From the NCBI GenBank assembly GCA_964646345.1, contig CAZYDU010000006.1, forward strand, positions 25,601 to 89,600: a stretch of DNA of 64,000 bases. Direction: 5' to 3'. Source of the DNA: RGIG1681 sp964646345. Lineage in GTDB: Bacteria; Bacillota; Clostridia; Christensenellales; UBA1242. The notes under the pieces are model-generated. The model saw nothing but the letters and a program-made list of their open reading frames with translations. It ran no database searches and was not told where the DNA came from. A program made the position numbers and the translations under genes. Below are positions 52,354-60,711 of the stretch, one piece after another (position 1 is the stretch's first letter; each line of letters starts with the position of its first letter).

Positions 52354-53784
52354 ATGCAAGAAATCGAGTTAATACAAAAGATTGAAGAAATATTAAAATT
52401 AAGATCTGAGACTAAAAATATTGAATTAAAAAAAGGTGCTGGTGGTACAAATAAAGTTTATGATGCTCTTTCTGCTTTTTCAAATACAGAAGGCGGAATA
52501 ATAATATTTGGAATTGATGAAAATAACGATTTCAAACTTACTAATGTATATGATGTGCAAGATATACAAACCAAGATTTGTGAACAATGCAAAGAAATGG
52601 AGCCAGAAGTTCGCCCTGTTATAACACCAATTAATTATAAAGGATGCGATTTAGTTAGCGTTGAAGTTCCTGAAATTGATTACTCATTAAAACCATGTTA
52701 TCACAAAGCAAAAGGTCAAAGAAAGGGGTCGTATATTAGAATTGGTAATGCAAATGAGCCAATGTCTGAATATGAAATATATAGTTATGATGCTTTCAAA
52801 AGACAAATTTGTGACGATATAAGAAAAATAGATAGAGCATTAAATAAGAAAATAGACACAACAAAACTGGACGTTTATTTGGCTCAATTGAAGCAAAATA
52901 GGCCAAACTTGGCTTCAACATCAACACAAGATTTATTGGAACTAAACAGCTTCTTCGTTGATGAAACGCCTACTCTAATTTATGTCTTGATGTTTTCAAT
53001 ATATCCACAAGCCATTTTGCCTAATTTATGTGCTCATGCTGTTGTTGTTCCAGGGTTTCAAGTTGGAGAAGTTACAGAAAGTGGAGCAAGATTTATTGAT
53101 AACAAAAAAATTGAAGGAACATTAACTGAAATAATAGAGGAATCAATTGGTTTTGTAAGAAAAAACATGTCTCACCAAACAGTTATAAACAACATTACAG
53201 GACAAAGAACAGATATTCCAGAATATCCTATAGCCGCAATAAGAGAGGCTATTATAAATGCTGTTGTCCATAGAGATTATAGTTTCCATACAGAAAATAT
53301 GCCTATTCAAATAAATATGTTTACAGATAGAATAGAAATTACTAATCCAGGTGGATTGTATGGTCGACTTACTGTTGATGATTTAGGTAAAATTCAACCA
53401 GACACTAGAAATCCAAATATTGCAAAAGCTTTAGAACTTTTAAAGGTAACTGAAAATAGATATTCTGGAATACCTACAATTAAAAAATCGATGAGAGAAG
53501 CAAATCTTCCCGACCCCGTATTCATAAATGAAAGAGGCTGTTTTAAAGTTATCTTATATAACTCTAAAAATGTTGAAGAACGAAGAAGTGCTGATCCTAT
53601 TAAAGCTGTATTAGATTTTTGTATAGAACCAAGGGCTTTGGTAGAAATTCAAAATTATTTAGGATTTAAGTCGTTAAGTTATGTGAGAAACAATTTTGTA
53701 AAACCATTAATCGAAAACGGACAATTATTATACACAATCCCAGATAAGCCTGGTAGCAAATATCAAAAATATAAAACAAAGTGA
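52354..53784 (+). CDS. AlbA_2 (Schlafen-type) domain ATP-binding regulator
   Basis: A 476-aa protein. The N-terminal AlbA_2 domain (residues 10-145) shows ETKNIELKKG, ALSAFSNTEGGIIIFGIDE and KGSYIRIGNANEPMSE. The middle GHKL-like ATPase (residues 270-360) has AIREAIINAVVHRDYS and IEITNPGGLYG. A winged-helix end (about 410-470) binds DNA. Such proteins are common on mobile elements and are often annotated as transcriptional regulators. GGAGG precedes the ATG, and repeats in the promoter suggest autoregulation. It is a single gene closed by a terminator; role on the element unknown. Confidence 0.85.
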   Translation: MQEIELIQKIEEILKLRSETKNIELKKGAGGTNKVYDALSAFSNTEGGIIIFGIDENNDFKLTNVYDVQDIQTKICEQCKEMEPEVRPVITPINYKGCDLVSVEVPEIDYSLKPCYHKAKGQRKGSYIRIGNANEPMSEYEIYSYDAFKRQICDDIRKIDRALNKKIDTTKLDVYLAQLKQNRPNLASTSTQDLLELNSFFVDETPTLIYVLMFSIYPQAILPNLCAHAVVVPGFQVGEVTESGARFIDNKKIEGTLTEIIEESIGFVRKNMSHQTVINNITGQRTDIPEYPIAAIREAIINAVVHRDYSFHTENMPIQINMFTDRIEITNPGGLYGRLTVDDLGKIQPDTRNPNIAKALELLKVTENRYSGIPTIKKSMREANLPDPVFINERGCFKVILYNSKNVEERRSADPIKAVLDFCIEPRALVEIQNYLGFKSLSYVRNNFVKPLIENGQLLYTIPDKPGSKYQKYKTK

Positions 53785-53839
53785 TAGATATTTCTCTAAA
53801 AAGAAATTCTTTCATGACATAATAGAGAATATCAACCAC

Positions 53840-53880
53840 ATGGTCAATTTGCTTATTTGCGAGTTGACCTTTTTATTTTA
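53840..53880 (+). terminator. Terminator of the AlbA_2 gene
   Basis: GGTCAA (53842-53847) pairs with TTGACC (53864-53869), followed by TTTTTATTTTA. Confidence 0.75.
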
Positions 53881-54059
53881 TCATTTTGAAAATATTTATT
53901 TATATATGGTTTTATTTAAAATGTTATAGATGCTCGATTTTCTCCAACAAGTGTGATATTACACAACTATCTGGAGAGAATATTCAAATTTTAGGCAAAT
54001 TACAAATAGCAAATAATTTAAGCACTAATTATGATGTGGTAATTGTAAAAATGCAACTT

Positions 54060-54422
54060 TCACTTATGATACCTATTGCTAGTTGTAAACCTTGGTTCAA
54101 CTTTTTCTCCGCCATTGGATTTTATTGAACAATACTTGGCATAGTTTTCGTCATCACTAAAAACGAGCAACATAATGTCGCATTGAATACAACAATACAT
54201 AAGAACATGCCAGACACCATTGTCATCAACGAACATATCTTCTTTGTATTTGGCAATATTGGGCTCGTATTCGGATAAATGCTCACGGAAAGGTATAAAC
54301 TCTCGCCTTGGCAAATACAAAACTCTTTCAACCATATATTCAACTTCAAAGCCTTCGCCATTATCAATTTTGTTCCTAAGCAACCTTGCATTAGGAATAT
54401 TGCCAATAAATCTCGCTTTCAT
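54060..54422 (-). CDS. Hypothetical protein, 120 aa
   Basis: A small soluble protein I do not recognise. It starts MKARFIGNIPNARLLRNKI and includes YLPRREFIPFREHLSEY and MYCCIQCDIMLLVFSDDENYAKYC, with a cysteine group (C-C-x-x-C) near residue 92. AAGGAG lies before the ATG. It is the last of three minus-strand genes with 9 and 6 nt spacing. The three together look like an element-encoded early or accessory operon. Confidence 0.6.
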   Translation of the reverse strand: MKARFIGNIPNARLLRNKIDNGEGFEVEYMVERVLYLPRREFIPFREHLSEYEPNIAKYKEDMFVDDNGVWHVLMYCCIQCDIMLLVFSDDENYAKYCSIKSNGGEKVEPRFTTSNRYHK

Positions 54423-54431
54423 AATATCTCC

Positions 54432-54671
54432 TTATTTTTGAAATAATTTTTTGCACAATTTGTATGTAACACCAATTGCAATATCAATTTGAATGCCAAA
54501 TAAATGGCTTTTTTCAATATCCAGGTCAATGTATTCTTTCCATTTATCCTTTGAAAAACCCTTAACAAAAAGGTCTTCCTTTTCACAGATTTTACACAAC
54601 TGCATATATTCATCACTTGTCATCTTTTTGTCTTCTAGAAGTTCGTGAACCATTCTAACAATCTCTTCCAT
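54432..54671 (-). CDS. Small hypothetical protein, paralogue of the next gene
   Basis: A 79-aa helical, charged protein. It ends with IGVTYKLCKKLFQK, which parallels the end of the 54678 gene (VATHKICKEIFKLR), so the two look like diverged duplicates. No known domain. AAAGG is near the ATG. Middle gene of the three-gene minus operon. Confidence 0.6.
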   Translation of the reverse strand: MEEIVRMVHELLEDKKMTSDEYMQLCKICEKEDLFVKGFSKDKWKEYIDLDIEKSHLFGIQIDIAIGVTYKLCKKLFQK

Positions 54672-54677
54672 AAGCCT

Positions 54678-54911
54678 TTACCTCAACTTAAATATTTCCT
54701 TGCATATTTTGTGTGTGGCGACAATGTGGTTGTTGATTTTAATCTCTTCCAATTTATCCCTTGCGATCAAGAAATCCACAAACATTTTAACCTGCTTGTC
54801 ATTAAGCATTTTTACAAAACTATTAGTAAGTCCAGTTACAAGAGTTTCCTGGTCAATCTCTTCTTTCGTAAATTCGCAATTGTCCTTAACTATTTGCACC
54901 AACTTGTTCAT
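54678..54911 (-). CDS. Small hypothetical protein, first of the minus-strand operon
   Basis: A 77-aa helical, charged protein, starting MNKLVQIVKDNCEFTKEEI. It has a C-terminal T-H-K-I-C-K-E-I-F pattern shared with its downstream neighbour. AAGGAGGTG before the ATG is an excellent ribosome binding site. No known domain. Expression is probably driven from the 54912-55000 region, which carries repeats. Confidence 0.62.
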   Translation of the reverse strand: MNKLVQIVKDNCEFTKEEIDQETLVTGLTNSFVKMLNDKQVKMFVDFLIARDKLEEIKINNHIVATHKICKEIFKLR

Positions 54912-55213
54912 TTCACACCTCCTTATAGGTGTTTGTCTTTTACCGTACTTTCAATTCTTTTGCAAGTCATTTTAAACAAATCTCTTAAATATGCAAAAAA
55001 TGGATAACAAAGCCTTAAAAATATGCAAAAAATGTGTAAAACATACCAAGAAAAAGTGTAAAAAATGTGTTTTCATCATATATCCCCCATATTTACAATT
55101 TAAAAGGCTTTCTAGTAATTATTATAATAATCTAAAAATATTTAATAAATTTTGTTAAATAAGCAGCTTTTTAGGAATGTTTATGTTATAATACACACAT
55201 AGGAGAAAAATGT
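54912..55213. other. Divergent promoter region of the element
   Basis: About 300 nt between the minus-strand small-gene operon and the plus-strand restriction operon. It contains the TATGCAAAAAATG repeats (54987-55069) and, near 55190, a TGTTATAAT extended -10 for the plus-strand operon. Otherwise AT-rich with no recognised gene. Confidence 0.65.
54987..55069. repeat. Direct repeats AAATATGCAAAAAATG
   Basis: AAATATGCAAAAAATG occurs at 54987-55002 and 55018-55033 (31 nt apart), and a variant AAAGTGTAAAAAATG at 55053-55067. On the minus strand the first copy holds TTGCAT, followed after 16 nt by TAAAAT, so the repeats may control the three-gene operon. Confidence 0.6.
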
Positions 55214-56338
55214 ATGAAATTAGAAATAAAACAACAAGACATAATACCTTATGTTTATTTTGTCAGTAGCATGGCTCAGCAATCAAAATCTGGAATGTTT
55301 GGATCTTTAAGTTCAAAAAGTGATCTTGTAGGTGGAATTTTTGATAGATGGATAAATATTATTCCAGAAAGTATAGTGTTTAATCAATATTTCTTACCTG
55401 AAGCGGTAAAAAAATTAAACATTAAAAAGAATGTACGAGTTTTTTCTGATTTCTATATGTATGATCCAAAAGTTGTAGGTATTGCACCAGATGTAATTGG
55501 TTTACAAATCGAAAACAAAATTGTTCCTTTTGTTAAATATGATGACACAAAAGAAGATACGAAGTTTTGGGTTCCTCAACCAGAATGTCCTCAAATAGAA
55601 GTCAAGTCTTTTTTTGGTAAAAAATATATGGTTAGTTTAAGAGATCAACACTATGGAGATAAGTTCCTAGTAATGGTTGGAGCAAACATTGATGTCGACT
55701 ACCTGCTTTCTTTCTTTGATAAAAATATATTTACAGAAAAGGAAATAAGTAAATTAACGATGCCTAATGATTTTATTGAGTCTGATACTAAAGGCTTAAT
55801 TTCTAAAACAAAGCAAGTTGAATTTAACAGATGTAGTTTGGGTAGTTTAGAGCTACTTTGTGTCACAACTGCTTCTCAATTTAGAAATATGGCACTAAAA
55901 CTTAATGCAGGAGAAATTCCAAGATATTTCGTTGATGTAACGCAAAGAAAAGTTAAAGTAAAAGAAAGTAATTATAGTCCAAACTCTTTATTGAGTGATT
56001 ATTGTGATAAACAAGAAAGTGGACTATATAGATTTAATGACAACTGGTATTCGTTATTTACAACTTCTAAAGAAAAAACATTAGACATTGAAATTGAAAA
56101 TCCTAATGTTTTAAGAGTTATAAAAAAGACCACTAATTCCATAACTGTACTAGTAGAAAGCGATACTTTCGTTAATGGATACAACCTACAAAAAGGAAAT
56201 CAATATAATATTAACTTTGGAACTTTTGGCTCAATTGCTGGAGAAGAATATTTTATAAACAAAGGACTATTAAGATATCTTCCAGATATGGAAAGTAAAT
56301 TAATCGAATCTTTAAGCCAAATAATAAAGAAAAACTAA
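55214..56338 (+). CDS. Putative PD-(D/E)XK restriction endonuclease
   Basis: A 374-aa protein I assign as a nuclease by motif: APDVIG near residue 90 and PQIEVKSFF near residue 128, followed by the strand KYMVSL and KFLVMVGANI, give the D...ExK arrangement of PD-(D/E)XK enzymes. The first 60 residues are helical; the last 150 are beta-rich (TNSITVLVESDTFVNGYNLQ) and could be a DNA-recognition part. AGGAG precedes the ATG. First gene of the operon and 13 nt before the next nuclease-like gene, with two methyltransferases after. Confirmed homologue not recalled. Confidence 0.55.
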   Translation: MKLEIKQQDIIPYVYFVSSMAQQSKSGMFGSLSSKSDLVGGIFDRWINIIPESIVFNQYFLPEAVKKLNIKKNVRVFSDFYMYDPKVVGIAPDVIGLQIENKIVPFVKYDDTKEDTKFWVPQPECPQIEVKSFFGKKYMVSLRDQHYGDKFLVMVGANIDVDYLLSFFDKNIFTEKEISKLTMPNDFIESDTKGLISKTKQVEFNRCSLGSLELLCVTTASQFRNMALKLNAGEIPRYFVDVTQRKVKVKESNYSPNSLLSDYCDKQESGLYRFNDNWYSLFTTSKEKTLDIEIENPNVLRVIKKTTNSITVLVESDTFVNGYNLQKGNQYNINFGTFGSIAGEEYFINKGLLRYLPDMESKLIESLSQIIKKN

Positions 56339-56351
56339 GGAGAATATACAA

Positions 56352-56954
56352 ATGAAAATATCAAGAGAGATTTTACATTTACCCGAAGGAGATAAAAGGG
56401 CTGATGTAACAATATTTGATCAAAGAGATAATGATGAATTGAAAAAAATCTATGATAGTTGGAGATTGTTATGTGACAACTTAAACAAACTAAATGCAAG
56501 ATCAGTAAATCTCCCAGAGGGATTATCTGAAATTGGTTTTGCAATGGCTAAAAATATGTGGAGATGTACCAGCTCAATAACTGGCGCCAACTCTTCTTTT
56601 GATTGTTATGATCCTAACGGTTCTAGAGGTAACAATAGAATACAAGTAAAAGCTTGTAGTGTGCTTCCAGACTTAACTAGTTTTGGACCTCACTCTCAAT
56701 GGGATAGAATATTTTTTGTTGATTTTTATAGAGAAGGAAACTGGGATAGAACTTTTGATGTATACGAAATTGCTACAAACGATATAGAAAACTTCCCTGT
56801 TAATGCAAACCAGACAGTTGCGGATCAAAAAGCACAAGGAAGAAGACCTCGTTTCAGTATTTATTCTGGTTTAATTGAAACTGGAAGATTTATATCTAAA
56901 GAAACCTATTGCATAACAGACAATGGTGTTAAATTAATTAATAAAGCAAAATAA
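56352..56954 (+). CDS. Putative Bsp6I-like type II restriction endonuclease
   Basis: A 200-aa protein. The pattern NLPEGLSE near residue 55, SFDCYDPNGSRGNNRIQVKA near residue 80 (D...QxK, the PD-(D/E)XK core) and LTSFGPHSQWDRIFFVDF near residue 115 matches my memory of the Bsp6I family of type II endonucleases. The QVK site has Gln where Glu is more usual, as some type II enzymes do. AAGGAG precedes the ATG. It lies between the 374-aa nuclease candidate and the methyltransferases, so it likely cuts the same or an overlapping site. Recognition sequence cannot be inferred. Confidence 0.62.
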   Translation: MKISREILHLPEGDKRADVTIFDQRDNDELKKIYDSWRLLCDNLNKLNARSVNLPEGLSEIGFAMAKNMWRCTSSITGANSSFDCYDPNGSRGNNRIQVKACSVLPDLTSFGPHSQWDRIFFVDFYREGNWDRTFDVYEIATNDIENFPVNANQTVADQKAQGRRPRFSIYSGLIETGRFISKETYCITDNGVKLINKAK

Positions 56955-57014
56955 AAATTTCACTGGATATTCATTAGAATTTGTGATACTTTGTTTGCTA
57001 GAGGAGAAAATTAT

Positions 57015-58133
57015 ATGCAAAAATTTAAAGTTGGAAGCCTATTTGCAGGCGTCGGAGGAATATGTTTAGGATTTAAAAATGCAGAATTTGAAGATTATGC
57101 ATATAGTCTTTCATGGGCAAACGAAATTGATCAATATGCATGCGAAACATATAGAACAAATTTTGAACATTCTGTATTAGAAGGAGATATTAATAAAATT
57201 CTCGATACCTCATTATGTACAGAAGACGAAAAAGAAAGATATGAACAAATGCAAAATGAGATTTTATCTAAAGATGTTGATATTCTTACAGCGGGATTCC
57301 CTTGCCAGGCATTTAGTATAGCAGGAGAACGAAAAGGATTTGACGATGAAAGAGGCAATTTATTCTTAAGTATTGTAAAATTGGTTAACAAAATGAAACA
57401 AAAACCAAGAGTGTTATTCCTGGAAAATGTAAAAAACCTATTATCTCACGATAAAGGACAAACCTACAAAGTTATTAAAAGTGAAATAGAAAAACTTGGA
57501 TATCATATTAAAGAGAAGGTGTTCAATACAATGGAGATGTCCACTCTTCCACAAAATAGAGAAAGAATTTATATAATTTGTTTCAAAAATAAAGAAGATT
57601 ATGATAAATTTGATTTCGCAACTATAGAAAAGAAATATAAGAAAGCATATAATTCAGAAGAAAGATCTGCACAAGTTTCAAATATCATAGAATATTCATT
57701 AAGGGCAGATAATAAATATTATTATACTGAGTCAAAGTATCCTCATTACTTCAGACATGAGATAGATGGTGAAGATTATGTTAATTTAAATGAGCAGATT
57801 ACTGAAAGATATCAATTTTATCAATTAAGACGTGGTCTTTATGTAAGAAAGAATAAAAGCAATGTATGTCCAACACTAACTGCAAATATGGGAACTGGTG
57901 GACATAACGTGCCATTGATATACGATGGATTTGGAATTAGAAAATTATTGCCTGCTGAAACATTTAGATTACAAGGATTCCCTGTTGGCACAGAATACAA
58001 ACTTCCAATAAAATTCAAGGGAAAAAATTATCCTGACTCTATGTTATATAAACAAGCAGGAAATGCTGTATCAGTCCCTGTAATTCAATTATTAGCAACA
58101 GAAATACTAAAAGTATTCAAGGAAAATAATTAG
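57015..58133 (+). CDS. DNA cytosine-5 methyltransferase (copy 1)
   Basis: A 372-aa C5-cytosine methyltransferase. Motif I SLFAGVGGICLGF at residues 8-20, catalytic motif IV TAGFPCQAFSIAGERKGF near residue 92, motif VI LENVKN, motif VIII QNRERIYII and motif X QAGNAVSVPV near the end. The target-recognition region (about 215-320) includes TLTANMGTGGHNVPL. ATG 57015 follows AGGAG at 8 nt; the frame starts upstream at 56991 without support. It protects host DNA from the linked nucleases. The second methyltransferase begins immediately after the stop codon (TAG ATG). Confidence 0.95.
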   Translation: MQKFKVGSLFAGVGGICLGFKNAEFEDYAYSLSWANEIDQYACETYRTNFEHSVLEGDINKILDTSLCTEDEKERYEQMQNEILSKDVDILTAGFPCQAFSIAGERKGFDDERGNLFLSIVKLVNKMKQKPRVLFLENVKNLLSHDKGQTYKVIKSEIEKLGYHIKEKVFNTMEMSTLPQNRERIYIICFKNKEDYDKFDFATIEKKYKKAYNSEERSAQVSNIIEYSLRADNKYYYTESKYPHYFRHEIDGEDYVNLNEQITERYQFYQLRRGLYVRKNKSNVCPTLTANMGTGGHNVPLIYDGFGIRKLLPAETFRLQGFPVGTEYKLPIKFKGKNYPDSMLYKQAGNAVSVPVIQLLATEILKVFKENN

Positions 58134-59078
58134 ATGAAAGTTGCAAGCATGTTTGCAGGAATTGGTGGTATATGTTTAGGGTTTAAACAAGCTGGGTTTG
58201 ATATTGTATGGGCAAATGAAGTTGATAGTGAGGCTTGTAGAACATATAGAAAAAATTTAGGTGATCACTATCTAATTGAAGACGATATTAGAAATATTGA
58301 TCCTAAAACATTACCAGATTTTGATATTCTAACCGCTGGTTTTCCTTGTCAACCGTTCTCTATTGCTGGAAGACAAAAGGGATTTAAAGATAAACGAGGT
58401 AATCTGTTCTTTGAGATTGCTAAAATAATAGATGTAAAAAGACCGAAGATTGTCTTTTTAGAAAATGTAAGCAATCTTGAAGGTCACGATAATGGTAAAA
58501 CTTTTTTGGTTATATACAATACATTAGCACAGTTTGGTTATGGTGTAAGATATAAAGTTTTAAATGCAAAAGACTATGGAGTGCCACAAAACAGAGAAAG
58601 AATATTTATTATTGGATTTTTAGATGATTGGCAATGCAATAATTTCAAATATCCAGAACCAATAAAATCGCCAGAGTCTATTTTTGACATAATAAGAACT
58701 TCGGACAAAAAACATCCATTTTATTATTATGACAATAATAGTCCATATTTTCAAACGTTAAATAAATCAATTATTGATGAAAGCAAAATTTATAAATTAA
58801 CTGACTATGGAGTTAGAAAAAGTAAAACAAGCACATGCCCCACTTTAACCGCAAATATGGGAACATTTCCAGATAGAGTTCCTATAATAAAAGATGATTT
58901 CGGCATAAGAAAACTAATGCCATCAGAATGTCTTTTGCTTCAAGGTTTTCCAGACGATTTTCAGTTTCCTAAAAACATTTCAATAGAAAGCGCGTACAAG
59001 CAAGTTGGAAATTCTGTATGTGTACCATTAATAAAACTTTTAGCACAACAATTAAAAGTTATTATGGAGATTAAATAG
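58134..59078 (+). CDS. DNA cytosine-5 methyltransferase (copy 2)
   Basis: A 314-aa C5 methyltransferase paralogous to copy 1: motif I SMFAGIGGICLGF, motif IV TAGFPCQPFSIAGRQKGF, motif VI LENVSNLEGHD, motif VIII QNRERIFIIGF and motif X KQVGNSVCVPL. The block TLTANMGTFPDRVPIIKDDFG matches copy 1 closely, while the rest of the target region is shorter. Two C5 methyltransferases in one system often mean an asymmetric site with one enzyme per strand, or two sites. ATG abuts the stop of copy 1, and the ASCH gene abuts its own stop. Confidence 0.95.
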   Translation: MKVASMFAGIGGICLGFKQAGFDIVWANEVDSEACRTYRKNLGDHYLIEDDIRNIDPKTLPDFDILTAGFPCQPFSIAGRQKGFKDKRGNLFFEIAKIIDVKRPKIVFLENVSNLEGHDNGKTFLVIYNTLAQFGYGVRYKVLNAKDYGVPQNRERIFIIGFLDDWQCNNFKYPEPIKSPESIFDIIRTSDKKHPFYYYDNNSPYFQTLNKSIIDESKIYKLTDYGVRKSKTSTCPTLTANMGTFPDRVPIIKDDFGIRKLMPSECLLLQGFPDDFQFPKNISIESAYKQVGNSVCVPLIKLLAQQLKVIMEIK

Positions 59079-59411
59079 ATGAAAGCACTAATTATTAAAA
59101 AGCCTTGGATTGATTACTTATTAGACGGTAAAAAGACATGGGAAATTCGTGGAAGTAAAACTAATATCAGAGGCAAAATAGAGCTTATACAAAGCGGTAG
59201 TGGTTTGGTTGTAGGTTCCTGCGAAATTATAGACTGCAAAGAATTGACCTTAGATGATTATAAAAACAATACCGATAAACATAACATTCAAAATATTGAA
59301 GCTCTTCCCTACAAAAAGACTTTTGCTTGGATTGTATCCAATGCTAAGAGATATGAAATGGTTAGAAAATATAAACGTCCACAAGGAGCAATTATATGGG
59401 TACACCTATGA
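59079..59411 (+). CDS. ASCH-domain protein
   Basis: A 110-aa single-domain ASCH protein: ALIIKKPWIDYLLDGKKTWEIRG near the start carries the K-x-x-E-x-R signature, followed by IELIQSGSGLVVGSCEI. ASCH domains are PUA-related and bind RNA or modified nucleobases; YqfB-type members hydrolyse acetylated cytidine. The start directly follows the methyltransferase stop, and the KAP gene begins 16 nt before its end, so it is translated as part of the same unit. A modified-base or RNA-sensing role is inference. Confidence 0.85.
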   Translation: MKALIIKKPWIDYLLDGKKTWEIRGSKTNIRGKIELIQSGSGLVVGSCEIIDCKELTLDDYKNNTDKHNIQNIEALPYKKTFAWIVSNAKRYEMVRKYKRPQGAIIWVHL

Positions 59412-60694
59412 TAAAAATTGGAGAAGATAAACTTGATAGGAATAAGTTATTAAATGACTTGTTTAGTATTTTTAATGCTTTTGGAAATCAAGACAATCAT
59501 GGATTAACAATGGTTATTAACGGAAAGTATGGAACAGGTAAAACAACATTGTTAAATTTTATAAAAGAAAAAAATGAAGTTGATGATCTATTTAATATTG
59601 TTTATTATGATGCATGGGAATATAATTATTTTGACAACCCTATAGTTCCTTTAATGTACAACCTGAGCAAACTAGAAACAAAAGGCAAAAAGATAAAAAA
59701 TGTTACTCAAAAAGTAGTTAAATCCATACCAAAAGTAATTTTGAAAACAATGGCTAACTTAACAAAAATTGATGCAACCGCGATAACCGAACAAGAAGAA
59801 AATGTTTTTTCAGAGTATGATAAATATAAAACTGCGATACAGAATTATAAAGATACATTGAAAGATTTTTGCAAAGATAAAAAAACAATTTTTTTAGTTG
59901 ATGAATTAGACAGGTGTTTGCCTGAATATCAAATTAAGGTTCTTGAATCAATTTATCACATGCTTGATATTCCAAATCTTATAGTAGTGATAGCATTAGA
60001 TAAGGAACAATTAGAAACATCAATAAAAAATATGTTTGGAATGCAAATGGATACATACGGATATCTTTCTAAATTTATTCAATACGAAATAGATTTGCCC
60101 AAAAATAAAACATATGAATATGTTCAATCACTAATGACTTTTACTAGCGAAGATGATTTTGAGGTAAAACAATTAATTTCAGGAATGTTTGAAGCAATGT
60201 TTCTCCCTCTACGCGATTGTAAAATTATAGTTCAACAACTTAATCTTATATGTAAAGAAGTATTAGATGGATGGCGACATATTAAACCTTATTACTATTA
60301 TTATCCCGTGGTAATTGCATTTATGTTGTCGCTAAAGCACACAAACAAAAGAATTTATGATAAGTATTTCAGTAATAAAATAGAAAGAAATTACAATTCC
60401 GAAAAAAAGATTTTTAAAGATACTTCTTATATGAATTTTTTAAAAGATTTAGAAGCGTCTCAATTTTTAAATTTAATTGACTTTATGAAATCACAAACTT
60501 ATGGACAAGCTTCTCTTTTAAGAATAATTGATATGTTTGACAATACGAGATGTATCTCTAATCAAGAATTATCTAAATATATAAACCGACCAGAAGACAA
60601 TGTTGAAAAATTAAACAATAACGCTCATTTTAATTCTTGGTTCTATCCTGATGCAAGGAATAAAATTATAGATATATTAAAGATTATAATTTAA
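59396..60694 (+). CDS. KAP-family P-loop NTPase
   Basis: A 432-aa STAND-like P-loop NTPase of the KAP group. Walker A is GKYGTGKTTLLNF near residue 42; IVYYDAWEYNYFDNP follows, which is a KAP hallmark; Walker B is KTIFLVDELDRC near residue 165 with the conserved ELDRC. The region between them, where many KAP proteins carry two TMs, has no obvious membrane helices, so this one looks soluble. AAGGAG sits 7 nt before ATG 59396, within the end of the ASCH gene. KAP proteins include phage-exclusion factors such as PifA. Confidence 0.88.
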   Translation: MGTPMIKIGEDKLDRNKLLNDLFSIFNAFGNQDNHGLTMVINGKYGTGKTTLLNFIKEKNEVDDLFNIVYYDAWEYNYFDNPIVPLMYNLSKLETKGKKIKNVTQKVVKSIPKVILKTMANLTKIDATAITEQEENVFSEYDKYKTAIQNYKDTLKDFCKDKKTIFLVDELDRCLPEYQIKVLESIYHMLDIPNLIVVIALDKEQLETSIKNMFGMQMDTYGYLSKFIQYEIDLPKNKTYEYVQSLMTFTSEDDFEVKQLISGMFEAMFLPLRDCKIIVQQLNLICKEVLDGWRHIKPYYYYYPVVIAFMLSLKHTNKRIYDKYFSNKIERNYNSEKKIFKDTSYMNFLKDLEASQFLNLIDFMKSQTYGQASLLRIIDMFDNTRCISNQELSKYINRPEDNVEKLNNNAHFNSWFYPDARNKIIDILKIII

Positions 60695-60711
60695 CTTATA
60701 AGGAGTAAATA

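Noticed and set aside
53886..54128. 80-aa plus-strand frame after the AlbA_2 gene
   Set aside because: It starts beyond the terminator without ribosome binding site and overlaps the 120-aa gene on the other strand.
54645..55007. Plus-strand frames opposite the small paralogues
   Set aside because: The minus-strand genes have far better ribosome binding sites and a consistent operon layout.
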